This document shows positions 16,499 through 23,060 of a DNA stretch of 44,955 bases, piece by piece. The notes under the pieces are model-generated. The model saw only the letters and a program-made list of their open reading frames with translations, made no database searches and was not told the origin of the DNA. The stretch comes from a virus, in IMG/VR virus record IMGVR_UViG_3300029448_000024, positions 1 through 44,955 of that record. The stretch is one strand, 5' to 3'. Made by a program: the position numbers and the translations under genes. The first letter of the stretch is position 1. The number at the start of each line of letters is the position of its first letter.

Positions 16499-16783
16499 TC
16501 ATCTTAATTGGTCGATTTTCTCTTCGATCCGCTTAATGTCCTCTTTGATCTCCGTCACGTCTTCCTGGGTGGACATTATAGTTTGTCGAACAAGTTGATC
16601 TTTCATGTCAAACTCCATACGAGTTATCTCTGGGTCTGGGGGCACAGGAAGTTCTTTTGCTTCAGCAATGTCTGCTTGCAATACGAACCACATGCTGATA
16701 ATGGCAGCCATCCCCGCACCGATGCCTACTAGTGTTTTTACGCTTACGTGGAACCCTGTGTCCTCGTTTAGTTCTTTAGCCAT
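16499..16783 (-). CDS. Small membrane-anchored coiled-coil protein (spanin-like layout)
   Basis: I chose the ATG at 16783 because it follows the stop of the upstream gene by 1 bp. It gives a 94-aa protein with one hydrophobic helix (about 17-40, VKTLVGIGAGMAAIISMWFV), a Pro-rich hinge (about 48-55, LPVPPDPE), and a C-terminal coiled coil (about 68-94, EDVTEIKEDIKRIEEKIDQL). An N-terminal anchor with a distal coiled coil is the layout of inner-membrane spanins (Rz-like), but it is also seen in holin-associated proteins. A spanin role is only a structural analogy. Confidence 0.55.
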   Translation of the reverse strand: MAKELNEDTGFHVSVKTLVGIGAGMAAIISMWFVLQADIAEAKELPVPPDPEITRMEFDMKDQLVRQTIMSTQEDVTEIKEDIKRIEEKIDQLR

Positions 16784-16784
16784 C

Positions 16785-17828
16785 TTAAAGTAGTATATAG
16801 TTGATTCCAACAGAGAAGTCGTGCCACTCTCTATTCCAGTACCTGTTGTATCTACCCTCTGTAAACACACCCAGGCTCTTAGTTATTTTTGACCCGAACA
16901 CGAGGCCCACACCAATGTCTACCCACTGCGTGCTGTTCACGAAGTTGTGGTAAGAATATTCATCCCCGTTATTCAAGTGATAGGGCATCACGTTTCCCCA
17001 GCTGTGTAGCCAGAAGTCTTTTGTGTAGTGATAGAAATCAAAGCCTACTACTACCGAATGCATCCATATGCTTGGGAGCTCTGCTCGTCTAGCCGCGACG
17101 TAATCGTTCAATACTTGTGGGATTACTATTTGATCCCATATTGCAGGGTCATCTGCAACCAGTGCACCAGACGGATCAAAGAACTCACCTGTATTTACGT
17201 CTATACTATAACCCTCTTGTAAAGCTAGGGCAGTATAGTGTAGTTGGTTGTTCTCAAGCATCCACTCTTGCAGTGGGTCGTACCCATATGGCTCTGATAT
17301 GCGTTGTACTATACCTGCGTTGATAGAAAACTTACTCCCAAGCTTGGCACGTACGCGCTGAGATGCTTCAAAGTATTTAACATCAGCAAACCCGTCTTGT
17401 AAGTATTCTGCCTTGGCGAGCCACCAGTTATCTACGTAACGTATGAAGTAGTCTTGGTCTAAGAAGTCTTTGCCCTGCTGTCGTCTCCAATCTGCTTCTG
17501 CCAAGAACTCTAGTCCATCATACTTACCAACTGTTGCAGCATCACCGTATGTTTTTTCTGTTCCGTCGTAGAAGATGTTAGCTCTGTTCTCATACCCAAA
17601 GCGTGCTATCTTTCTCACCCCCAGGGTTAGGCTGTAGTCAAACGGGGTCTCTATTACTCCGGTTTCCAGTGCTCCGGTACCTACTGAGTAAACGTCTTCA
17701 TCAGCTACGGAGTTACCACCGTTTATTGCTGCGTAGAATGTGGCACGGCGGAGTACCTTCTTGTAGAAGTCGCTTTGTCCCCAAGCAATGGTGGGAGCAA
17801 GAAGCAACAATGCTATTACCTGTCTCAT
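16785..17828 (-). CDS. Exported outer-membrane beta-barrel-like protein
   Basis: The 347-aa protein has a signal peptide (MRQVIALLLLAPTIAWGQS) and a Tyr/Trp/Phe-rich mature chain. It alternates amphipathic strands such as YDGLEFLAEADWRR, FLDQDYFIRYVDNW and DFYHYTKDFWLHSWG. It ends in RYNRYWNREWHDFSVGINYI, where a strand finishing with a hydrophobic or aromatic residue is typical of outer-membrane barrels recognised by BamA. It overlaps the upstream T9SS-cargo gene by 4 bp (ATGA). The probable location is the host outer membrane, as a pore or receptor-like protein. No family is certain. Confidence 0.65.
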   Translation of the reverse strand: MRQVIALLLLAPTIAWGQSDFYKKVLRRATFYAAINGGNSVADEDVYSVGTGALETGVIETPFDYSLTLGVRKIARFGYENRANIFYDGTEKTYGDAATVGKYDGLEFLAEADWRRQQGKDFLDQDYFIRYVDNWWLAKAEYLQDGFADVKYFEASQRVRAKLGSKFSINAGIVQRISEPYGYDPLQEWMLENNQLHYTALALQEGYSIDVNTGEFFDPSGALVADDPAIWDQIVIPQVLNDYVAARRAELPSIWMHSVVVGFDFYHYTKDFWLHSWGNVMPYHLNNGDEYSYHNFVNSTQWVDIGVGLVFGSKITKSLGVFTEGRYNRYWNREWHDFSVGINYILL

Positions 17829-20359
17829 TCTTTTATGATTGTTTGTTTGACGATGTAACCGTTGTAGTTAACCATCACTACATACATTCCTGCAGTCGGT
17901 AAGTTAATCACATTATCTGTTGTAGTGATTAGCTCTTGTCCTAAATAGTTGTATATTGTAGTAACCGCAACATCAGGCGTTTGTATATTTATCTCTCCCC
18001 TGGTTGGGTTTGGGTATATTTTGATTACTCGACTCAGTGTTGGTACACTTGTCACACCATCTTGGCAGTACCCGTACATTTCTACGCACACGTCGTCCCA
18101 CTCGGTGTTGCAGCAGTAGGAATCGACACTAATAACCCATGAGTAGCATTGGTCGTTTGCCCAGTACGGATCACCGGGCTCCCCGATACACCCTGCGTCA
18201 TATAAGCAAGACTCGTTATCAGGCATGTTTGCATCCTCGTCGTAGTTAAACGCTTCGGGGTCCATGCACCCTGTTATTGCTTCTATACACCCACCACTAT
18301 CTGTGTTGGCATCTTCATCGTAGTTGACCGCAGTAGAGTCAGTACATCCATAGATGAAGGGGATGCAGCTCCCATTATCTGTGTTGGCTGCAGGGTCGTA
18401 GTTAAACTGCGTTGGGTCTGTGCACCCAAATACAACTGGTTCGCAGTCCCCGTCATCAGTAGCTGCGGGGTTGTAGTTGTAAGCTGTAGGGTCAGTACAA
18501 CCAACTATTTCTAATTGGTCACACACCCCATCCTGGTCCGAATCTGTAATACACTGATTATCACAGTTATAGAACTCAATAGGTAGGGTGCACTCATCAT
18601 CTACGTTAGCCTCAGGGTTGTAGTTGCATGCTTCGGGATTTGTGCACCCAATAATCTCAGGGATACAAAAGTCTTCGCACAACGGAATGCCGCTGTATCT
18701 AAACGGGAACTTCTTTATCGCATCATTCCATGGGTTAGTGCCTCCTTCTACAACGATGCCTTGAGGTCCTTCGATGTAGAATCCGCACTGTGCTGCTGTG
18801 GTTTCGGCATTGCCACTAGTAAAGAACAGCACCTCGACTTCTTGCTCAGATGCAAGTGGGAGGTAGAACTCTTCTTCAAAGCCACCATCTGGCCCCATCT
18901 CGTAGGGACCGAATATTTCGTCGCCTTGGATAACTCCTAACCAGCTCCCAAACCAACCGTCACCCACACCGTCGGTAATTGTTAGTGTAAACATGCAGCT
19001 GTCTGCAGTTTCTAAGGTGTTGGCTACAGAGTCATAGTTCAGTGCAAGCTCATTTGTGCAGCCATACACTATCTCTGTCTCACAACTCCCATCATCCTCA
19101 ACGGCTGTGGGGTCGTACTCAGTAAACAAAGGGTCAGTGCATCCTGCTGGTACTTGACACTCATCAATAGGAACAGTTATATCGATGCCGTAACCGTAGT
19201 TTGGATCTTCTAATATCCACAGTGGGTTATTGCAAGCCTCAACAATAGCAGTGCCATCAATACCTCCCCACTGCGCACCATTAAGACCATCCCCGAATGA
19301 GTCATCTAGTAGCAGAGTAACATCTGTTTCTACAGCAACACATACATTCTCGAGGATAGGCACTCCAGGAATCTCATCTGCATAGGTTCCGGGTGGGACA
19401 TTAAATAACGTATCACCTTGGTTCAATAGAATCCAGCTGGTTTCTTCTGGGTAGTTGTCCGGGACAACACTAACTGTTACTTGCACTTCGTCATCACCGC
19501 AGTTAGCATCTTCAATTATTACACAGCCTGTATCAAACGTAGCCCAAGGGTTGTAGTCTAACCCGTTTGGATCGGTGCACCCAGGTATGACGCCGCACGG
19601 TAAACAAGACTCCCAACAAAACGGGGGTAGTGTAGTGGGTCCGTCAACAAGGATGGTGCGGTTGACAAAGCCATTATTGTCAAACAAAAAACAAGGCGAC
19701 TCAGAAACACCTACAGGTAATTCCTGAACCGCCCAGTTGTCAGCAGAGAACTTCCACAGGTGTAGCCCTTCTGGCATGTTGACTGTTATTTCCCATACTC
19801 CGTTGTTGTCTTCGTCAGACATAGCCCAGCAGCTACCGCACCAACCGTTTACTTGGCTGTTGACTTCTGGTATGTCAAAGTCAGGGTGCGGCCCATTCAG
19901 ATCTAGTTGGAAGGTCACGGGGTATACGCATGTCTCTTCGATTATTGGATCTGGTACATAGTTAATGGCTTCGGGGTCTAAACATCCTGCCGGTGGTGGG
20001 GGACAAGGGAGCAGTGTTATGGGTATCTCTAACTGTGTAGTGTCAAAGTCATTTACTACTAGGTCTACTCCGCATGTATTGTACAGCTCAAAGTAGCCTT
20101 CCCCAAACCCACAGCATATCCCGTCTCCGAAGCTGTCGAAAATGGTGAAGGTGTAGTTCCCGGGCGGGATAAACACCAGTGTCTCTTCGTAGCCGTAGCT
20201 TGTATATGTAGGGGAGGTGGCTACAATATTGGAGTCTGCATCTGTTATCTCCCATGTAGTTTCACTGGCATACTCGTCTGCCTGTAAGCTTACTAACATC
20301 CAGCTCTGTCCTAAGGCGAGTGTTGGGATAAGTAGCAGCAGCGCTAATATGGATCTCAT
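17825..20359 (-). CDS. Large secreted Cys-repeat protein with T9SS type A sorting domain
   Basis: The 844-aa protein opens with a signal peptide (MRSILALLLLIPTLALGQS). Nine imperfect copies of the Cys-bounded motif GC-T-D/N-P-x-x-x-N/E-Y-x-x-x-A-x-x-x-x-x-x-C are spread over about residues 130-720, interleaved with jelly-roll-like stretches such as DSFGDGICCGFGEGYF. The last 70 residues form a T9SS C-terminal domain: KIYPNPTRGEINIQT, then NYLGQELITT, GMYVVMV and KQTIIKE. Such repeats and domains are common in surface adhesins and enzymes of Bacteroidota but unusual in a phage. It overlaps the holin stop by 4 bp and the barrel start by 4 bp, so it is co-expressed with a lysis-type gene. Confidence 0.9.
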   Translation of the reverse strand: MRSILALLLLIPTLALGQSWMLVSLQADEYASETTWEITDADSNIVATSPTYTSYGYEETLVFIPPGNYTFTIFDSFGDGICCGFGEGYFELYNTCGVDLVVNDFDTTQLEIPITLLPCPPPPAGCLDPEAINYVPDPIIEETCVYPVTFQLDLNGPHPDFDIPEVNSQVNGWCGSCWAMSDEDNNGVWEITVNMPEGLHLWKFSADNWAVQELPVGVSESPCFLFDNNGFVNRTILVDGPTTLPPFCWESCLPCGVIPGCTDPNGLDYNPWATFDTGCVIIEDANCGDDEVQVTVSVVPDNYPEETSWILLNQGDTLFNVPPGTYADEIPGVPILENVCVAVETDVTLLLDDSFGDGLNGAQWGGIDGTAIVEACNNPLWILEDPNYGYGIDITVPIDECQVPAGCTDPLFTEYDPTAVEDDGSCETEIVYGCTNELALNYDSVANTLETADSCMFTLTITDGVGDGWFGSWLGVIQGDEIFGPYEMGPDGGFEEEFYLPLASEQEVEVLFFTSGNAETTAAQCGFYIEGPQGIVVEGGTNPWNDAIKKFPFRYSGIPLCEDFCIPEIIGCTNPEACNYNPEANVDDECTLPIEFYNCDNQCITDSDQDGVCDQLEIVGCTDPTAYNYNPAATDDGDCEPVVFGCTDPTQFNYDPAANTDNGSCIPFIYGCTDSTAVNYDEDANTDSGGCIEAITGCMDPEAFNYDEDANMPDNESCLYDAGCIGEPGDPYWANDQCYSWVISVDSYCCNTEWDDVCVEMYGYCQDGVTSVPTLSRVIKIYPNPTRGEINIQTPDVAVTTIYNYLGQELITTTDNVINLPTAGMYVVMVNYNGYIVKQTIIKE

Positions 20360-20787
20360 CTCTTTGTCTTTTCAATGGTTCTCCCTGCGAAGTATGCACC
20401 AAACGAAGTGAGCATCAAGATCTGCAGTAAGTCTATGTAACTATCTTTGACGTTGAATGGCCAGTTATCTAGGCTGTCAAAGATCATCGTTAGGCAGAAC
20501 ATCGTCATTAGGGCGATGAGTGTGAGCGGGCGGATAAGCTTTGCAAGTTTTACGTCGCTCCCCATGTCTGCTTTCCAACGTTCAGTTACGTTGTTCTGAA
20601 AAGCTATCTCTGCATCTATTTTGGCCTGGGCCTCTGCCGGGTCTATACCGGGCTCTTTGTCTAGGAGATTCTTTACAAGCCCGAGTGCTCCTTGGTCTGG
20701 GAGGAGGTCCCCAACTGTCCCAAGAACGTTCGGAGCTTTCTCCTTTAACCAAGCGCCTAACTTGGTGTTCTTAATCTTCTTACTCAT
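20356..20787 (-). CDS. Holin of the three-TM family (putative)
   Basis: The 143-aa protein has a soluble helical N-terminus with an amphipathic stretch (about 40-85). It contains NVTERWKADMGSDVKLAKLI, a segment I associate with 3TM holins. Two strong hydrophobic segments follow (about 95-112, LIALMTMFCLTMIF, and about 120-137, IDLLQILMLTSFGAYFAG), with a basic tail ending in KTKR. Family members of similar size make inner-membrane lesions late in infection. It starts the envelope cassette and is followed, with a 4-bp overlap, by the secreted T9SS protein. No partner endolysin is recognisable in the window. Confidence 0.7.
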   Translation of the reverse strand: MSKKIKNTKLGAWLKEKAPNVLGTVGDLLPDQGALGLVKNLLDKEPGIDPAEAQAKIDAEIAFQNNVTERWKADMGSDVKLAKLIRPLTLIALMTMFCLTMIFDSLDNWPFNVKDSYIDLLQILMLTSFGAYFAGRTIEKTKR

Positions 20788-21074
20788 ACGACTAGTTAGT
20801 TTGTCGTAAAAGTAGTCAATTACGATTAAATATAATCCTCCCCCTTTGTGATTTTCTTAAACGACACATTTCCACTCGGCGTATTGAGCCTAACGTCCGG
20901 GGGAGTTACTTATTACCTTGGTTCCCAGACCCGAGTTTTATAGTGTCGCACTTTGCACAGCTATTGGGGACAACCTCACCGCTATGTTTGCCTGTTATCT
21001 CAAGGCTGCAGTTACTAACCCAACTTCTGACCCCCTACCTATTACCCTCGGGGGTGATCAACTTACGTTGGCTG
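20788..21074. other. Gene-poor region upstream of the holin
   Basis: No convincing coding region was found in this 287-bp stretch. On the minus strand several short stretches read like protein (for example a frame giving VRLNTPSGNVSFKK just upstream of the holin) but none has an ATG, and all stop within 20-60 codons. The start-proximal AT-rich DNA (20810-20835) may carry the ribosome-binding region of the holin. It may be decayed coding sequence or untranslated leader. Confidence 0.4.
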
Positions 21075-21212
21075 TTAACTACCGCAGGCCTCACACTCTT
21101 CTGGGCTGTCCAGATTGCATGTGATTTCTCCGGTCTCTATCTTCCTTTCAAATTCTTTTTGCCTGTTCTTATCCAAGAAGTCTACGCTAAAGTCGTCTTT
21201 TTCTTTTTCCAT
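21075..21212 (-). CDS. Small 45-aa acidic protein with a CxxC end
   Basis: An ATG on the minus strand at 21212 opens a 45-codon frame. The product is strongly charged, starting MEKEKDDFSVDFLDKNRQ, and ends with the cysteine triplet ECEACGS. It is the first gene of the leftward transcript after the divergent control region. Its start is preceded by AT-rich DNA (TAATTAAT) rather than a purine-rich ribosome-binding site. The codon pattern looks natural and the charged composition is unlike random translation. The function is not known. It could be a small regulatory or metal-binding protein. Confidence 0.5.
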   Translation of the reverse strand: MEKEKDDFSVDFLDKNRQKEFERKIETGEITCNLDSPEECEACGS

Positions 21213-21518
21213 TGCCGATTAATTAGGACGGTAAAGATACACAATAGTTCTCACCTTCCTTGTCCTCGGTAAGCCTTTTTATAATGCTTTGACTTTTTGT
21301 TTTTGCTGTGCTTGGTTTTGGAGTGCACTCCCGGGCGTGAGATACTTCTCACTACCCGTTCGACTAGTTTGACTTTTGCCATGGTTCAAAGCTAGAAAAA
21401 AATTTGGGGAAAAAAATTTTAGTTGGGGAGTTTTTTCGAACGCGGAATCCTACACAATCCATGACCCCCGCTATGCATCGTCATTGGGGCATCCCCCCTT
21501 CACTCAAATCTTTTACAT
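21213..21518. promoter_or_regulatory. Divergent control region between the leftward and rightward blocks
   Basis: Transcription diverges from here. It contains a perfect 12-bp palindrome GGAGTGCACTCC (21320-21331), a GTGAG/CTCAC hairpin (21337-21352), and two copies of TTTGACTTTTxG (21288-21299 and 21368-21378). AT-rich runs with GGGG blocks (AAAAAAATTTGGGG and a second, similar copy, about 21396-21427) precede the first rightward gene. The two TTTGACTTTT copies may be promoter elements, and the palindrome an operator or origin element. No assay exists to separate these roles; a Bacteroidota-type -7 box was not found with confidence. Confidence 0.45.
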
Positions 21519-21707
21519 ATGGCACAAGCTTTTTCCCCAGAAGAAGTCCGCCGCTCCGACAAGGGAGTAGGCTTTCTTCGCACAGACATCGACCTTACGA
21601 ACCTCACTATCAGCGATAGGTTTGTCTGGGTCAAGCCCGATTCTCCTAAGTACGACTCTGCTCTCAAGCTCGCAGAGGCTATCGAGAAGGCTCAGAAGAA
21701 GACGTAA
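21519..21707 (+). CDS. Hypothetical 62-aa early protein
   Basis: This is the first rightward gene after the divergent control region, and the last 10 codons lie inside a terminator stem. The 62-aa product is charged and mainly helical, with no membrane segment. Its middle has beta-like VGFLRTDIDLTNLTISDRFVWV (about residues 17-38, hydrophobic positions alternating), and a basic helix ends in EKAQKKT. Codon choice is strict (many GAG/CTC/AAG), like that of strongly expressed phage genes. I do not recognise a family. Confidence 0.6.
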   Translation: MAQAFSPEEVRRSDKGVGFLRTDIDLTNLTISDRFVWVKPDSPKYDSALKLAEAIEKAQKKT

Positions 21708-21718
21708 GTCTTCTTTTT
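21694..21718 (+). terminator. Terminator overlapping the end of the 62-aa gene
   Basis: AAGAAGAC (21696-21703) pairs perfectly with GTCTTCTT (21708-21715) around a GTAA loop, followed by a T run to 21718. The stop codon TAA (21705-21707) lies in the loop. This is a textbook intrinsic terminator fused to the coding end; it should stop most early transcription before the noncoding region. Confidence 0.85.
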
Positions 21719-21786
21719 AGGTGGGACTTCTGTAACAGTTTACAGAGGGAGCGAGAGCACACACCAGTGTTCTCCTCCCACTTTTT
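21719..21786 (+). ncRNA. Compact three-way-junction RNA or tandem terminator
   Basis: An 8-bp outer stem (AGGTGGGA 21719-21726 with TCCCACTT 21776-21783, one G-U) encloses two perfect-type hairpins. These are CTGTAA/TTACAG (21730-21735/21740-21745) and GAGAGCAC/GTGTTCTC (21753-21760/21767-21774, one G-U). T residues run to 21786. It could be a stable small RNA end or a second terminator that protects the upstream transcript. Confidence 0.55.
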
Positions 21787-21843
21787 CCCACTTTACGACA
21801 CTCAACAGTTTGGTTCACATACAATTGTATAACATAACTGCTT

Positions 21844-22468
21844 AAGTATGAATAGTTAACAGAGGGGTTCGATTCCCTTCCATACTTCTATACAAATCCT
21901 GACGCTGCAGAGTCAGGTCACCGTGGCTACCCGTACAGTAGCAATCAGTTTGAATAGCATGCAACGATGTCTATTAACTGTGGTCGGTGACAACAAGAAG
22001 GTGAGAATCCTTCTTACGCTTGGTATATGCCGGGGCTCATGTCTATCATACTGATAGCATTAGTGTCTATAGAATATACCATGATAATGGAAGAAGAACA
22101 AGACATCAGGGGCAGTTCAACATCGGCCTCTTAAACCAAAGTAGAATAGACATTGTTGGGCGGGGTGACGACCGCGAGTCACACAGCCGGATCAAGTGAC
22201 CGAGCGACGATAAAGCTTAGATAACTGATCGTCTCGGTGCATGGACGCATGCACTTAAATAAACTTAAACAAGGTGAAGACCAAGGAGTAACAGGGTACC
22301 GCACCTGCCAGTACTAGTAGCAAACCTGACGAGGTAAGCTACGACAGCATTGCGGGCTGAAACGTCAGCTCAGAGACAAAACAAAAACGATTCACACAGT
22401 TAGGTTTAAGCATCATAATGTATGATTTTGGTTAGGGGAGTTATCGTTCTCCCCGTCTCAAAAACTGT
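21844..22468 (+). ncRNA. Large structured noncoding RNA candidate (about 625 nt)
   Basis: No convincing ORF occupies this stretch, yet it holds at least ten clean helices. Examples are CCTGAC/GTCAGG (21898-21917), GTCACCG/CGGTGAC (21917-21923 with 21985-21991), CAGTT/AACTG around a long hairpin (21946-21980), and AAGAAGG/CCTTCTT (21995-22015). Others are GGTATAT/ATATACC (22022-22080), GACGAT/ATCGTC with CCGA/TCGG (22200-22237), GTGCATG/CATGCAC (22237-22254), and a terminal three-way junction ACAGTT/AACTGT (22396-22468) enclosing two 6-bp hairpins. A tRNA-like acceptor/T-arm opens it. Size, phage setting and nearby tRNAs recall GOLLD or ROOL RNAs, but no consensus was compared. The direction is inferred from neighbouring genes. 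Confidence 0.55.
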
Positions 22469-22474
22469 AACGAC

Positions 22475-22570
22475 ATGAAGACACAAGACAGAATAATTAG
22501 ATTCATTGCGCTCGTATTAACAGTTATGTGCCTGCTTTACATGACTGCTTGTTTAACTAATACCACATAG
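22475..22570 (+). CDS. 31-aa membrane or lipoprotein-like peptide
   Basis: An ATG seven bases past the noncoding RNA opens a 31-codon frame, stopping one base before the next gene's ATG (TAGATG). The peptide begins with charged residues, has a hydrophobic core (FIALVLTVMCLLYMTA) and then a cysteine, an arrangement resembling a lipobox (MTA-C). It may be a tiny lipoprotein or a single-span membrane peptide. The tight junction with the next gene supports translation. Confidence 0.45.
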   Translation: MKTQDRIIRFIALVLTVMCLLYMTACLTNTT

Positions 22571-22852
22571 ATGAGAGTTAGAACTTACAACACAAAGAAA
22601 CCTGTGTGGACGGTAGAAGACCTTAATGAATTCGTCCACTATGGAACAACATCTCGAAAGGACCTAGCCAGGTATCTGGAGAGATACAAAGACAAGTTTA
22701 ACGACGGACAGTACATTGTTTGTTACTACAAGTCCATCAAAAACCTTGTCCCCGAATCTGCAGTAACCGTAAAAACTTTTAAATTACAGAGCAAAGTAAA
22801 AGACAAATGGACTACAACAAAAGATTCGATTCGGACTTTGATCGGGAAGTAA
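22571..22852 (+). CDS. Hypothetical 93-aa basic protein
   Basis: The protein is basic and mostly helical at the N-terminal half (VEDLNEFVHYGTTSRKDLAR, about 16-35). A short beta-like middle with Tyr residues (YIVCYYKSI) and a Lys-rich C-terminus follow. No transmembrane helix or metal motif is present. It starts directly at the stop of the preceding small gene and overlaps the next by 46 bp, so it belongs to the early rightward transcript. No family recognised. Confidence 0.5.
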   Translation: MRVRTYNTKKPVWTVEDLNEFVHYGTTSRKDLARYLERYKDKFNDGQYIVCYYKSIKNLVPESAVTVKTFKLQSKVKDKWTTTKDSIRTLIGK

Positions 22853-23019
22853 CATTAGCTTCGTTGGAAGCTACCTACGAGTATGCTCGAGAATGGAACA
22901 TGCCTGATTTACAAGAAGGATGTGCTGACACCTTCTGCAAACTATTTGATATCCCTGAACCAGAGTTCTTCTGTGGTGTGGGTATATCTACCTCAACTGG
23001 TGCAGGGGACTACCATTAA
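22807..23019 (+). CDS. Hypothetical 70-aa acidic protein
   Basis: The small acidic protein has a helical start (REVTLASLEATYEYAREWN, about 13-31) and three cysteines (Cys39, Cys44, Cys56) in its second half, of which the first two lie in EGCADTFCK. It overlaps the preceding gene by 46 bp, a little long for this phage but in the normal range for nested phage starts. No family recognised; the function is not known. Confidence 0.4.
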   Translation: MDYNKRFDSDFDREVTLASLEATYEYAREWNMPDLQEGCADTFCKLFDIPEPEFFCGVGISTSTGAGDYH

Positions 23020-23060
23020 ACGTCCCCAACATTAAATTTCATTTTCCAACATAAAATATC

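Noticed and set aside
18180-18660. CRISPR-like or satellite repeat array
   Set aside because: The repeated units here are protein-coding Cys repeats of the T9SS cargo protein; they diverge at DNA level and have no spacer structure.
20918-21124. A 68-codon plus-strand frame in the divergent region
   Set aside because: It overlaps the start of the better-looking minus-strand 45-aa gene in antisense and reads as composition-random peptide.
21844-21887. A complete tRNA gene
   Set aside because: Acceptor-like and T-arm helices are present, but there is no D-arm or anticodon arm and no room for them between the stems.
21844-22468. Group I or group II intron, or RNase P RNA, in the noncoding region
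   Set aside because: No conserved group I P7 core, no group II domain V, and no RNase P signature sequence were seen, and no split gene flanks the region.
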